Notes: generated by a model not told the origin, from the letters alone. DNA of 64,000 bases from Cycas panzhihuaensis (GCA_023213395.1 CM041465.1:224385741-224449740), one strand, 5' to 3'. Shown: positions 33,042 through 43,298, counted from the stretch's first letter. Program-made: numbers and translations.

Positions 33042-33452
33042 ATGTCATTTGGTCAGAATCTTGTCCACCAAGATTGGTGTATGCATCTGGCAGGTGACCT
33101 ACTCACGAGAGACAATTATGTTGAGGTGATATACTATTTTCATGTAACCATAATTGGGAAGTATGTACATGTGATCGTGACAGAAATTCACATCATATTT
33201 GGCACAACAAAAGATTTCTTGGATAATGTGGAGAAAACAAAATATTTTGTTGGCTCAGGACAAGTACCTACACTTGTGGAGCTAGGAAAGAAACCATTGT
33301 CTCTCCTTTCGCTTCATGAGAATGTTTATTGGCTTGATGAGTTAATCATCCATGTTATCTTGGAGACAAGTAAGGAGGAATTGTTTCTCTCCATGGAAAT
33401 CTTGGAATCCAAATCTCATGTTGTCACATTCGATCCTGGAGATAATAATTAG
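33042..33452 (+). CDS. Unrecognised 136-codon ORF in element F
   Basis: The ORF is open from ATG at 33042 to TAG at 33450-33452. It includes LAGDLLTRDNYVEVIYYFH, VHVIVTEIHIIFGTTKDFLD and LDELIIHVILETSKEELFLS. I see no zinc knuckle, protease, RT, integrase or membrane signature. It lies where pol would end in a normal element, some 240 bp before the polypurine tract. It may be a remnant of an accessory gene, a captured host piece or a chance ORF. Confidence 0.35.
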   Translation: MSFGQNLVHQDWCMHLAGDLLTRDNYVEVIYYFHVTIIGKYVHVIVTEIHIIFGTTKDFLDNVEKTKYFVGSGQVPTLVELGKKPLSLLSLHENVYWLDELIIHVILETSKEELFLSMEILESKSHVVTFDPGDNN

Positions 33453-33697
33453 TGGAAATTACATTTGTAGCTATAACACATAGATACTATAGCAAAAATA
33501 TGAGATGACAAAACAGGTATAACATATAGGTGTTGCTGCATTTTAATTGAAGATCGAGCCTATGACATCGTCTTTAGGAAGATTCCCAGATTGAGGCGCT
33601 GCAAATTCAAATGACATCTCATGTCTTATTTTGTGTCAATTTTGTTATTAGTCCTTAGTACTAGGTGTCATGGTGTCTGTGATATTCAAGTTTTTTG

Positions 33698-33741
33698 ACA
33701 TTAAACATTAAGGGGTGGTGTTAGAAAATAATGTTTAATGT
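33698..33741 (+). promoter_or_regulatory. Inverted repeat straddling PPT and 3' LTR start (element F)
   Basis: ACATTAAACATTA (33698-33710) and TAATGTTTAATGT (33729-33741) are perfect 13-bp complements around the loop AGGGGTGGTGTTAGAAAA. The arm sequence differs from that of Copia-1, J and K (TAATGTTTTATC), yet pairing is preserved. Confidence 0.75.
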
Positions 33742-34122
33742 ATTGAGATGTAAGTTGTGTCTTAGGGTCAATAAGTTATAGTCCTAAGTATTATGTTAGG
33801 GTCCAAGGGTCATATGTTATAGTGTGGTTATGTGAGAAGTTAGAAGGTCATTGGTTAGTTAGTAGGTGAAGAGTCACTGGGAGGTTAAAGATCGTTTGTC
33901 CCACATGTAACTCATCTTACCTTCGTATTCCCATCTATGTTGTATATATAGATAGGTGAGGTAGAGTAGGGATCAAGTCATCATTGAGACTCATGTTGAG
34001 TTTGTGGTGCAATAGTATTTTGATGTAATCATCCGTGACTTGAGTTAATACAGTTTATGCTTTGTTCATTGATCTTGTTGATTTGTGTTGATGTTGAATG
34101 CTCTCCATGTGAAAGTTCAACG
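33719..34122 (+). repeat. 3' LTR of element F
   Basis: It starts TGTTAGAAAATAATG and ends AAAGTTCAACG (final A changed to G), followed by GTTTC. Confidence 0.92.
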
Positions 34123-34127
34123 GTTTC

Positions 34128-35130
34128 ATGGTCTTTAACATGTACAAAAGTGGTAATCCACGATGACTTGGGAGATCCATGTCTCGTTCTTGTATACCAG
34201 GTATGAAGTTGTGTGCTATGCCTTAGCAGCAAGAAGTATGTTTGAGGAAGTGGGAGGCGATGAATCCTACACAATGACTGCTGGTTGCTTGTAGAGGATA
34301 GCTACTGATGGGAGAATGTTGGGTGCCCCGTAGATGGTTGTGAGCTGAAATGCATTGTGTGCCTTGAAGAATAGGTGTCCTATGGATATTGATCTTGTAC
34401 TTGGAGGAGGGCTAAGTTGATTACGCCCTTTCTCAATGGGTTGCATAATAACATTGGGCACAATATCGTGCTGAGTTGCTTATGTTGAGGTGAACTTATT
34501 GGAATCTCTTAGGTACCTGTATGTGTGTCCAATACCTTGGTTGAAGGTGAAAGTGTGTGCACACTCTTTAGCAAAGCATGAGAGGAAAGCTTGAACTACT
34601 CTTTTTGTTTATGGAATGGTGATATAGAAATCACGAGTGGTACAAGTGCCATTGTAAAACTAGATGGTGAAGAGAGAAACGCCTTGGGCAAAGAGATACC
34701 TATTGTAAGATCCATAGGTTGTAGTATATGAATAGTTTCTAAGGGGATGAGTAGTAGTTTAAAAGGTACCATTTTCTCTAGGGTTGATGATGGCATCATG
34801 GCCTATTGTGGAAATAGACATTGCTTCTACTAGTGCAGTTGCACTTGTGGTGGCATTGGTGGTCAAATTGTCTATAAATTTGGTATTGCAAAGTGTGAAG
34901 GTGCCATAGAAGCAGTGGTAGTGACAACTGCTTGTATATGTGATGGAGGCCCTACTATAGTTGCTTGCAGGAATTGAGGATGGGTATTGGGGGTAATGGT
35001 TCCTTATATACTTGCTTGTTTGTTTATTACTTGTTGAAACATCAACATCATGTTGCTCATCATTTAGGTTTGTTCTTGAAAGATTTATTCCTGTTCTTGG
35101 AATGCTTAACAATGTTCTTTCAAGAATTTC
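34128..35130 (-). pseudogene. Element G Gln-rich ORF remnant
   Basis: Read on the minus strand from about 35130, a Gln/Met/Pro-rich protein remnant is seen, with pieces such as MMSNMMLMFQQVINKQASI and QFLQATIVGPPSHIQAVVTT. Most stops sit where a Gln codon would fit. It might be the N-terminal part of a gag, but I cannot place it in a family. Confidence 0.4.
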
Positions 35131-35518
35131 AACTTTGAATCTCCAATACTTCCCCTAGTGTGTAGTACTAAGAAAAGTGATTGGGAAGTTTAAAAAATTA
35201 GAAACAAAAATTAGGCTTGATTGCAAGCACTGATGCCATTTGATATGAAGTTGGATGTGCCTAACTTACTGTAATGCTTTGTGATGTGGAGCTAGCGGGA
35301 TGTTTAATAGGTTTGACACTTGTTTGCAATAGAAGTAAGAGTGAGGATGGGTACTTTTGATACCAACTTGGTATGAAGTAGGGTGAAGGGAGTCAATAGT
35401 TCAGAAACAACTAATGTAGCCTCTTAGAAAGGAATGGAGCTCAACAACCAACTAGTGTGACCCCAAGGGAGGTTAGGGAAAGTCTATAAATAATTGATTT
35501 TATCCTAGACAAGGGAAT

Positions 35519-35533
35519 GGAGCTCAGATACCA
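35519..35533 (-). promoter_or_regulatory. Primer-binding site of element G
   Basis: The minus strand reads TGGTATCTGAGCTCC two bases from the LTR end at 35535. It is an initiator tRNA-Met type site with one or two changes. Confidence 0.65.
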
Positions 35534-35534
35534 C

Positions 35535-36520
35535 TTGATATGTCAAGATGGGTAAAAGATGTGAAAACCATAACTACTGGAAGTACAATGGATGCAAGTG
35601 GTGATGCAGCAATAAAGAACTAAGGGAAAGAAGTAAGAAATTGAAGGTGAAATGCTCAAAGGAAGCTTTTGGGTGAATTGTCCTTACTACAATTCCCAAT
35701 TGTTCCTGTAATTGTTCCTCTATACAACCATTCCTTGAGGGGTGATTCTCAGGCCTATAACCATTCCCAACCGTTCTTGGGCCATTCTGTGGCCATTTTG
35801 GGCCCATTCCTAGTTTGGTTAGAGATCGTTTTGGGACTATTTGGGTTGTCTTGGGGTTTTTTAGGCCATTTTGGCTCTTCTTACACAACAAAAAAAATGC
35901 TAAAAATTAAACCAAAGGACAGTTTGAGTCTTCCAAATGCTAAGTTTTCTTGGTAGGATGTTGAGTAAATCATGTTGTAGTTGTTCAAGTCCCTTAATGG
36001 CTAAGACATGGCTACAAAACATGAATGAGCAGTGGCTACAAGATGCACATAAAAGGAAAGTATGGAGAAAACTCAAAAAATGAGTAAATTGTTCCTTTGT
36101 ATTCAAAACTTAGAAAAATATATATGAATGTGCATTTGCTCTCCTATCTTCTTCCCCAAATTCCTACTCTCTGTTCCTATCTTTAAAAGAGTGTGCCCTT
36201 CTTTTTTATAGAATTAGGGGTTAGTTACATGCAACTATCGATTACAAATGGTTTCAACTGAGGTTAGCTACAAAATCTAACAACAATATCTAACATCTTA
36301 GTTCTGAACTAACAAAACTAGCTAACCCATTGCCTAACTAACTAACTCGCCTTATTTTTGCACTGTGAGAATCCTTGACTTAAGTTACAAAGAATGAGTA
36401 TTAAATCCACACTCATATTACAAACATGCTTAATTAAATCTAAAAGTACCTGGCATTAATAAATTGCAAGTTATAATACAACTATGGCATATGATAAGCA
36501 AAATGGAGCTTATTAGAACA
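35535..36520 (-). repeat. 5' LTR of element G
   Basis: The plus strand starts TGATATGTCAAGATGG and ends TTATTAGAACA, about 986 bp. The last 143 bp align with 29544-29684. The outer boundary at 36520 rests on that alignment and the CA end. Confidence 0.6.
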
Positions 36521-37522
36521 AGGAATAGGCATTAGCAGCCATGGGTTTTCTACTAATAGTGGGTTGCTATTGATATAGCCTATAATTGGGTGGTGAAGTG
36601 AGCATTTAATTCTAGAACAAATTTATGACAAGAAGCATGTTGCCATGTAAATATTTCTAATCCCAAATACCTCCTTTGTTGTTAATTTGATTATGTTGTT
36701 GTTGATAGTGTAGACATAATAGTAAAACTATTATTAACAAGTAAATTGGAATGCTTAAGTTTTAGTAGTGATGTTTGAGAATTGATATCTCATATTATTT
36801 ATCCTAAAAATGAATATTTGGGCAAGTATGAATGCTCAACATTGTGTGCTAAATTTATGGCCTTTAGGGTTGATTTTTATAGATTATAGTTTGGTGTAGA
36901 ACTCAAAAAATAATTCTCCTATAGCAGAATTTTGTTGAGTTCTAATTTTAGGGCATAAATATGTTACTTAAGTTTATAATGCGAAAATAGCATATTCATA
37001 GCTTGTTTCTTGATTTGTAGTCCATCTTTAGCGACGTCGTGTTCTATTGATAGAAGGTTTAAACATAAAATTAATAACACATTTGTGATTGTGTTTGTTA
37101 TAGAAAAAATTGCAATCAACTTTTACAAGTTTGTCTAGATGTACAAAGTGCAAAAGCCCTATATTTAGAAATGTTATGGTAAAGTATCTAAAAATATTAT
37201 TCCCAAATATGTTTTTAATTGTCCACTTGTCTTCCATAAACTTCTAGAATGTTTATTGATCACACACCAAAGTGGGGGTGGAGGAAAGCCTCTCTACCAC
37301 CATATGGTTAGACCCTTAGTAGTTTACCTTTCACTCTCTTGATTTTCTATCTTAAGAATGACAATTTTACATGAAATGTTTTGTACTTCTCTTATAGTGT
37401 GTCATTGTACTTTGTATGGAAATATTCAAATTTTCTCACTTTTATTAATAATATTAGTAAAGAAAAATTTTGACAATGTTTTTGAGCTTGGAATGCTAAT
37501 TTGCAATCTTACATGATTGCAG
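36521..37522. other. Probable host intron upstream of the PARP-like exon
   Basis: There is no transposon protein, no LTR ends and no long ORF. The sequence is AT-rich and ends in a plausible splice acceptor (ACATGATTGCAG) at 37522. I see no other exon here. Confidence 0.45.
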
Positions 37523-37641
37523 AAGCTAAATATGAGAATAATTCAAAGGAAAAGATGGTCATAGCGACTAAGAAGGGTGGTGCAGTCTTAGATCAGTGGC
37601 TTCCAGATGAGTTGAAGTCAGGATATCATGTTTTGCAGATT
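37523..37641 (+). CDS. Exon of a poly(ADP-ribose) polymerase-like host gene
   Basis: A 119-bp open exon encodes a peptide containing EKMVIATKKGGAV, LDQWLPDELK and GYHVLQI. This matches the segment between the N-terminal DNA-binding part and the WGR domain of plant PARP2-type enzymes (ATKKGAAVLDQ..P..IK..YHVLQ). These nuclear enzymes attach ADP-ribose to proteins at DNA breaks. It is bounded by AG at 37521-37522 and by GTAAGA from 37642. The reading starts with two bases of a split codon and ends in phase 0. I could not find neighbouring exons in this window, so the gene either has very long introns filled with retroelements or is a fragment. The match is from memory of the family, not a search. 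Confidence 0.72.
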
Positions 37642-38371
37642 GTAAGAAAACTATTATGCATCTTTTTAATTGCCCTATAAAATAGTTTTCTTAAAAGAAG
37701 CATCTTATTTGAAAAATGGCTATGAAATACATATGAATTGCAATAGTGGTTTTTGCTACAAATGCATACAAAATTATGATTCTTTCATTATTTGAGCTCA
37801 TTAGAGGTGTAACTTACAAATTTGTTGTGTCATTACAATATGCTTGCTAAATTATGTAATATTCAACCTAAAGATGATGGTAGCAACTAGGTAGTGTTCC
37901 TTTTCAGAATTGCTCCATCTAAATGCCATGAAGAAATAACGTTCCTAGCTTAATTGAATGAGAATCAATCAACGTGAGTCTATGTTGGTTGTACCATCAC
38001 ATGTGTTTGGTAGTTTCATTGTATCTTAGAAGACCATTCCATTTTGTATTAGTATTGTTAGTGCATTTGAGTATTGGGACATTATTTGGCACCTAGCATA
38101 CCTAGAAATTAGTTTAGTTTCTTAGCCTAGAGACTTACTTCTTGAATCCTTGACTGACAAAGCAACTTAGATAACTCATGTAAAGATGCTATTGTGCAAA
38201 GAGAAATGAATAAAGGCCCTTTAGTTCATCTAGAATTAGTGAAAGATGATCAATTGCTAAATGCCTTCTTTAGTTTGATTTGAACAATCTCCTTAAGCAT
38301 GTTGAATGGTCTCATGATTTTCTTTAGTCGTATTGGATTAAATAATGTTCTATTTTATACTTATGAAATTG
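37642..38371. other. Probable host intron downstream of the PARP-like exon
   Basis: It begins with a consensus-like splice donor (GTAAGA). No further WGR-domain exon is seen before the Copia-H LTR starts at 38372. Confidence 0.45.
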
Positions 38372-38760
38372 TGTTGGAATGAGTGGATAAGAGGAGGAGA
38401 CATGTCATAAATCACATGTAATATGACAATTGACTCACAACTCTCCAAATCTCATTAGAAAACATAATAGAGTACACACAATATATAGATTACATATGTA
38501 CTACAGATAGGAATTAGTTTTAACCATATCATAATGGCTAATTAACTACTCTCTCAAAATATGGTAGGCTATCAACTACCACATTTAATGGTTCAACCAT
38601 CTTTGACTCCTACTAACCAACACATTAATGACTTTGACTAAGAATATTCAACTAAGAATATTCTCTCACTTAGAATATTCCATGTGAGGAAATATTCTAA
38701 TTACATGAAATGAAATGAACTTAAATGAACATGTAATGGGAATGTACATTATTTTCAACA
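38372..38760 (-). repeat. 3' LTR of Copia-H
   Basis: The plus strand starts TGTTGGAATGAGTGG and ends ATTTTCAACA, directly beside CCCTCCCATAATG, the complement of the purine tract. On the minus strand ACATTA and TAATGT flank the tract as a weak 6-bp inverted pair. Confidence 0.78.
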
Positions 38761-38799
38761 CCCTCCCATAATGTTATGTTCATTTCCTATCATAAACAT

Positions 38800-39165
38800 C
38801 AGTGTCCTAAGTCTCTCAAACTTCTCACAACCCAAAGTCTAAGTGAGAACTTGATCTTTTGAGGGACAATACATCAACTCAATTATGTCATGCTCCACTT
38901 GCTGTTGAACAAAATGATGGTCTTCTTCCATAAGCTTGAATCTATCGTGGAAACTGAATTCTCTGATAACTGAAAGGCACCTTGGTGTCGTAGAACAACT
39001 GAACAAGTCACATGTGGTTAAGAAGTCCATTAAGCCAAAAATGACTTCAAGGATGCTGTAACTGCTCCTTTGTAAACTGCCTCGGTGGAAGACAAAGAAA
39101 CTATCAACTGTTTCTTATTGCTCCAAGAGATCAACCAAAATTAGATGCCTATGCACATCCTATTG
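38800..39165 (-). pseudogene. Copia-H RNase H C-terminal remnant
   Basis: The minus strand reads ISWSNKKQLIVSLSSTEAVY near 39155-39090, the hallmark ISWSSKKQ..VALSSTEAEY of copia RNase H. A later part reads HHFVQQQVEHDIIELMYCPS (38939-38870), the conserved C-terminal block before the LTR. The middle is deleted or garbled. Confidence 0.82.
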
Positions 39166-39370
39166 TTGATTCGGCCTTAATTGCTACAAGAGATCAGCTA
39201 GAACTAAGTGGTCAATGCACATCCTGTTGTTGATTAACTTCAACCAGAACTAAGTGTCATCCACATACTGTTGTTGATTAGGCTCAACCTGAACTAAGTG
39301 GTCAATGCACATCCTATTGTTGATTAAGATAAACCAGAATTAAGTGTCATCTGCATCTTGTTGTTGAATA
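39127..39370. repeat. Tandem repeat, about 45-bp period, five copies
   Basis: The anchor CACATCCTRTTGTTGATT recurs at about 39153, 39217, 39261, 39307 and 39351, each copy preceded by AGAACTAAGTG or a variant. It adjoins the RNase H remnant of Copia-H and replaces coding sequence. Confidence 0.8.
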
Positions 39371-39988
39371 TGCCTTTGTAGTTGCCTGTACAAAGCTACC
39401 AAGGAGGATTTCATTATCCTCATGCAATACATGCTAGTTGTGATCATCATTGCGTGAATACCATGCTCATTATCCTGCTTCTCCAAATGTCATCATATCG
39501 ACATACAATATCATGCTTGATTCTATGCACTATTGTCATTGCTATGCCATTGTTGCTTCAAGGAATTATTAGGTGTTTTCATTAACACCACAACACTGCA
39601 ACTATCATAACCATAGCACACTAAGCTGCAACAATAAGCTACCCAACTCACAAATGAAAGAGGTTGAGGTAGACATCCTGTTACAAAGGTATGATAAGTC
39701 TCATGCAAGTTGATAAAAGTAATGTACTCCATAATTCAACAACACAATTCACTCGTCTCCTTCAATTTTTGTAGATGAAGAGAGATAGAGCATAGACATA
39801 TTTCAAGAGTAAAGCAAGTATTAAGACTCCGTCAAATCCTTAAGAGTCTTTTTGCATCATATGTGAACGATTAAAGATGAGTAATCATCTCATCAATCAC
39901 TAACAAATTAATATATGCTAGTGTTCTAGGTTCCTGTTCTGTCATGCCATGCCATGTCGTGCTGTGCCATATTGTGCCGTACCATGTC
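39371..39988. other. Unassigned DNA inside Copia-H region
   Basis: No family-level similarity is recognised. Short ORFs at 39382 and 39523 lack signatures. A GCCATGCCATGTCGTGCTGT run near 39945-39985 repeats the CCATG/GTGC theme. Confidence 0.4.
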
Positions 39989-40169
39989 GCTTTCAATTGG
40001 GTCCATTATGGCTTCCTGTCTTCTCCTTTAACAACTCCCATAGGTCTTCGTAAGATTGGAAAATGTTACATGACATGCCGCCTTCAATTGGGTCCATTAT
40101 GGCTTCCTGTCTTCTCCTTTAACAACTCTCATAGGTCTTTGTAAGATTGGAAAATGTTACATGACATAG
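39989..40169. repeat. 91-bp direct tandem duplication
   Basis: The unit TTCAATTGGGTCCATTATGG .. GGAAAATGTTACATGACAT occurs twice, 91 bp apart, with only a few differences. The small divergence suggests a recent duplication. Confidence 0.9.
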
Positions 40170-40319
40170 AACTTACATCTTGCCTTAGTGAATCTGGTAA
40201 ACTATAGCCAACAATTCATAGACACTTTATGAAGTTTGTAATTAAGAAAAGTAAGGAGAAGTGTCTCAAGCCATCGCAAGTGTAAGTGTTAGACATTACT
40301 TAGTGACCTCAAGGTAGAT

Positions 40320-41070
40320 TACATTTAAAGAGTACAAATAAAAGGTTCAAAACACCTTTTAAATACACCATTAAAAAGAGGATGAAGTACAACAAAAAAT
40401 CCTCTTAAAGTGCTCTCAAAAGAGGACAAAGTGCATTAAAAACTCCCCTTTAAAATACTCTCAAAGAACATTAAAAAATCCTCTTAAAATAGAGTCAAAG
40501 TATAACTCTAAAGAGGAAAAAAGTACATGAGAAAAGACTCTTGAAGTACTCCTTAATTGAAGCCAAGAGAGGATTAAGTACAAAGCTAAATAGCTTAAAA
40601 TCCCCTTGAAGTATTCTTACATTGCAGCCAAGAAATACCTTTACAAGAAGACAAAATAAAGCTTAAAGTAGCTTAATGTCTTCATAAAGTATCACACCCT
40701 TTTATGCCACCAAAAATGTACCTTTTAAAGAGGATAAAGTACAAGGAAAAAATCCTCTTGAGGTACCTTTTATGCCACCATAAACATATCTTTTAAAGAG
40801 GATAAATTACATTAAAATCCTTTTAAAATACTCATCAAAAATACTCTTTTGTGCCACCAAAAATGTACCTTAAAGAAGAGGATTAAAATGTGTTAAAAAT
40901 CCTCTCAAAGTATTGTTTTATGCTACCAAGAAAATATTTTTAAAGAGGATTAATACCTTTAATAAAATTCTCTTAAAATACTCCTTTTGTTGTAAAAAAC
41001 ACATCCTTTAAAAGAGAATAAAATATGAAGCTTAAATAGATTAATATTCTCTTTAGATGTAAAACCCTTT
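40320..41070. repeat. Degenerate satellite with hairpin-type units, about 70-bp period
   Basis: About ten degenerate units alternate AAAGAGGATAAAGTAC with AAAATCCTCTTAAAGTAC, so each unit has complementary AAGAGGAT/ATCCTCTT arms. A second landmark, TATGCCACCAAAAATG, recurs at about 40703, 40771, 40851 and 40921. It has no long ORF. It extends up to about 240 bp before the Copia-I LTR. Confidence 0.75.
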
Positions 41071-41309
41071 CAATAAAAATATGAATAAAAATCTTCTTAA
41101 ATTATGACCCCGATTGATTAAAGAAGCACCACTAAAGAATAAGTTTAAAGTTCTTTTATAAAACAAAAATTATTTAAAAGAACTTAAGAACTTTTTATTG
41201 AAATGCGCATATTCCAAAGAATATGCTAAAGTGTATAGTGTAAAGTTTTAAAACATTACAAATCCATTGAATATTTTGCAAATGGCAACTATCGAAAATT
41301 TTTGGCGGC

Positions 41310-41521
41310 TGTTGTAAAAGGTAATGTTTTATCTAGGACTATAGTCCATGACAATGTTTTGTAAAGGTCTTGCACCTCTCCCCCTTTCTCTCTCAAAATG
41401 ACAAGTGGCACCATTCTGTTGAGCGGTTGCCATTTGTACCTTCTTTATAACAGTATATATAGACAATGAATCATCAATAAAGCAAGTGTGAGAATTCCTT
41501 CTTCATTTCAGTTTTGTTACA
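41310..41521 (+). repeat. 5' LTR of Copia-I
   Basis: TGTTGTAAAAGGTAATG .. CAGTTTTGTTACA, 212 bp, clearly similar to 60493-60708 (shared TTTATCTAGG, CTCAAAATGACAAGTGGCAC and GAGCGGTTGCCATTTGT in near-identical form). Confidence 0.88.
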
Positions 41522-41536
41522 TGGTATCAGAGCAGG
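41522..41536 (+). promoter_or_regulatory. Primer-binding site of Copia-I
   Basis: TGGTATCAGAGCAGG follows the LTR directly. Confidence 0.92.
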
Positions 41537-42161
41537 CTCTCAGGTCCTCCTGCCTGTGAAAAAGCAAATTAGGGCTTCATTAAAGGAAGAAGAAGAAGAT
41601 TGGAGTCAAATTGCTGTCAAAAGACCCTGCCATCTGAGATCAATTTGTTCAAGGCAAATCTCAAGTCAAAATCATATGGAATTGTATGGCAGTACGAACG
41701 TGTACGGAGCTGCACGGATGTCAAAAATCAAAGTCGTTGGAATATGACAAAATTCACCCAGATTATAGATCGGGCCCTCCTCTACACTTTTCTCTTTTGC
41801 CACGACATCGTTTGAAGTCATCTTCACCCAGTTCCGGGCAGATTTAAAGGTGTGCGGGTTTGGAGCCTTCTCTCAAGCTTTTTCCTCGAAAATCCGATTT
41901 AAATCCCTGGTATAGAGCATCCAAAACTCTTCTCATCAGTAGACAAAGACATTAAGTCAATTTTGTTAAGATTTTATCTCAGGTTTTCAAGTTTTTTTTT
42001 CAAATTTCTCAAATACCCTTGGGTGCAGGTCTGAGTCTTTTTCGAGTCGTTTCTCTCAAATCTGAAGGCGAACTGAGAAACTAACACCACATCAGGATAC
42101 CCATTTGAGAGTTCTTTCAATTGAGACCATTTTCTCATCCATCCGTACAACTTGAGTTCCC

Positions 42162-42175
42162 TACGGAAATCCGTA
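42162..42175 (+). promoter_or_regulatory. Leader inverted repeat TACGGAAATCCGTA
   Basis: It is the same near-palindrome as at 14792-14807, here 68 bases before the gag ATG. Confidence 0.5.
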
Positions 42176-42242
42176 CATCAGACCGTACAGCAGTTCGTAT
42201 AGCCATTCAAAGCCAGATTTTTTGTTTCCATTTGAGTCATTC

Positions 42243-42345
42243 ATGGCCTCATCTGCTGGTTCATTGCCTCAAAGTGATAAACTCACAGAAATGAACTTTA
42301 GTATTTGGAAAATGAAAATAGAAGGATTGTTGAGATTGAGGAACC
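42243..42345 (+). pseudogene. Copia-I gag start
   Basis: From ATGGCCTC at 42243 the frame encodes KLTEMNFSIWKMKIEGLLRL, the N-terminal motif of copia gag. At about 42345 it fuses with gypsy LTR sequence, so the rest of the element is missing. Confidence 0.82.
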
Positions 42346-42683
42346 ATTTCGAAACAGGAATGCATAGTGTATTTAAGCACATCCAATTGTGGGAATGGAT
42401 GTGAGAGCCGAGTTAGTGAGTTCCAACAGTTCCTGATCTGATATGGTTGACTAGTCAAGATCGAATGGACCCCAATTGATGTAATTTTGACTATTGTCTA
42501 ATGTAATATAAAGAGTTATGTGAATAAGTATGTGTACCTATTGTGGAATGCATGTGGAATGTATGTAAATTGTGGACTTATGTGGATGATTAATTAAAGA
42601 ATATGTATGTTGACCACCTACACACACTCTAGACTACAATGGAAACCCTTGACAAGTGAGAATTTGTAGTAGGAGCAGATTTA
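42346..42683 (+). repeat. Gypsy-A-family LTR fragment
   Basis: The start CATTTCGAAACAGGAATGCAT aligns within the Gypsy-A1 LTR (5190-5215), and the end ATAAGTCAACA matches the LTR 3' end of both Gypsy-A copies. The first part of the LTR is missing. It sits at the junction between Copia-I and Copia-M, so it may mark a recombination deletion. Confidence 0.68.
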
Positions 42684-42798
42684 TAAGTCAACAATACCGT
42701 AGAATTCTTTTTGCAGCATTCCAATGAGGCACCTTTGGATTCTGCATAAACCTAGAGACTACTCCAATTGAGTAGGAAATGTCTAGTTTGGTGGCAGT
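42684..42798 (-). pseudogene. Copia-M RT/RNase H boundary fragment
   Basis: The minus strand reads TATKLDISYSIGVVSRFMQN followed by HWNAAKRILRY, the conserved region linking RT and RNase H in copia pol. It ends at the gypsy LTR fragment. Confidence 0.87.
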
Positions 42799-43298
42799 TG
42801 AACAGAAAAATATAATCGAGAAGTAATGTGATAACAAAACTCTAAACCATGCAAAGAACAAATAACATAAACAAATCAAGCACTCAACAAAGAACACTAG
42901 GAGATTCAGGTCTAAGCTTAGACTTTTTATTAATCTGAGCAACAACTAAAGAATTACAGAGACGAATGAACCCCAACTCTTTTTCTCGACTTATCCACGA
43001 TCACACTATCATATGTTATATGTGCTGTTACATAAGAATAGATAGACACAACATTACAAGATAACGCCTTGCAGTTTTACAATACAATGGGCATAAACCA
43101 TGGGCTGACAAAAGACCCCCATAAGACACCCAAAAACTTTTCTCGGGGGCTCTCGCCCCCAAACCCCTAGCTGGGGGGCCGTTGGCCCCCTAGACACCTT
43201 AGTCGGGGGCCCTACAACGTGCCCCTGGACCCCACAAAGGGGCTCAGGTGTAACACCTATATCCATGTAACACTTGCAAGTGTTCAACACATCTAACA
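42799..43298 (-). repeat. 3' LTR of Copia-N
   Basis: The plus strand reads TGAACAGAAAAATATAATCG .. CACATCTAACA, 500 bp. It matches 47020-47495 except for an extra GC-rich segment near 43180-43210 (GGGGGCC-type repeats) absent from the other LTR. Confidence 0.9.

Larger units (their letters stand above)
29717..34122 (+). mobile_element. Element F: non-autonomous copia-like LTR element
   Basis: LTRs of about 400 bp at 29717-30114 and 33719-34122 are flanked by a perfect 5-bp duplication GTTTC (29712-29716 and 34123-34127). A Met-type primer-binding site and a purine tract AAGGGGTGG are present. The 3.6-kb interior has a gag-like piece but no recognisable protease, integrase, RT or RNase H. A solo LTR of the same broad family sits at 47697-48105. 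I count roughly 18 LTR differences by eye, about 95 percent identity. Confidence 0.9.
34128..36520 (-). mobile_element. Element G: non-autonomous LTR element (right part)
   Basis: On the minus strand there is a long LTR (36520-35535), a Met-type primer-binding site (TGGTATCTGAGCTCC) and about 1.4 kb of interior. The interior is cut by element F and resumes only briefly before the LTR remnant at 29684-29544. With F removed, the interior is about 1.45 kb, too short for gag-pol. The far part of the 3' LTR was lost with the Gypsy-C insertion and deletion. The reconstruction is inference from matching ends. Confidence 0.6.
38372..39200 (-). mobile_element. Copia-H: 3' tail of a Ty1/copia element
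   Basis: A 389-bp LTR (38372-38760) adjoins a minus-strand polypurine tract TTATGGGAGGG and the end of RNase H. Only the 3' end of the element is recognisable. Further into the element the DNA turns into tandem repeats instead of reverse transcriptase. Confidence 0.78.
41310..42345 (+). mobile_element. Copia-I: 5' fragment of a Ty1/copia element
   Basis: It has a 5' LTR, a primer-binding site, a leader of about 700 bp and the first 34 codons of gag. It is then joined abruptly to a gypsy LTR fragment at 42346. The LTR matches the 3' LTR of Copia-J at 60493-60708. Confidence 0.83.

Noticed and set aside
40320-41070. Possible CRISPR-like array
   Set aside because: Repeats are degenerate, spacers are not unique fixed-length sequences, and the context is plant nuclear DNA. 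It is a tandem satellite.
42346-42683. Complete solo LTR of the Gypsy-A family
   Set aside because: The first half of the LTR is missing and the left flank is a different element, so it is a truncated piece at a recombination junction.
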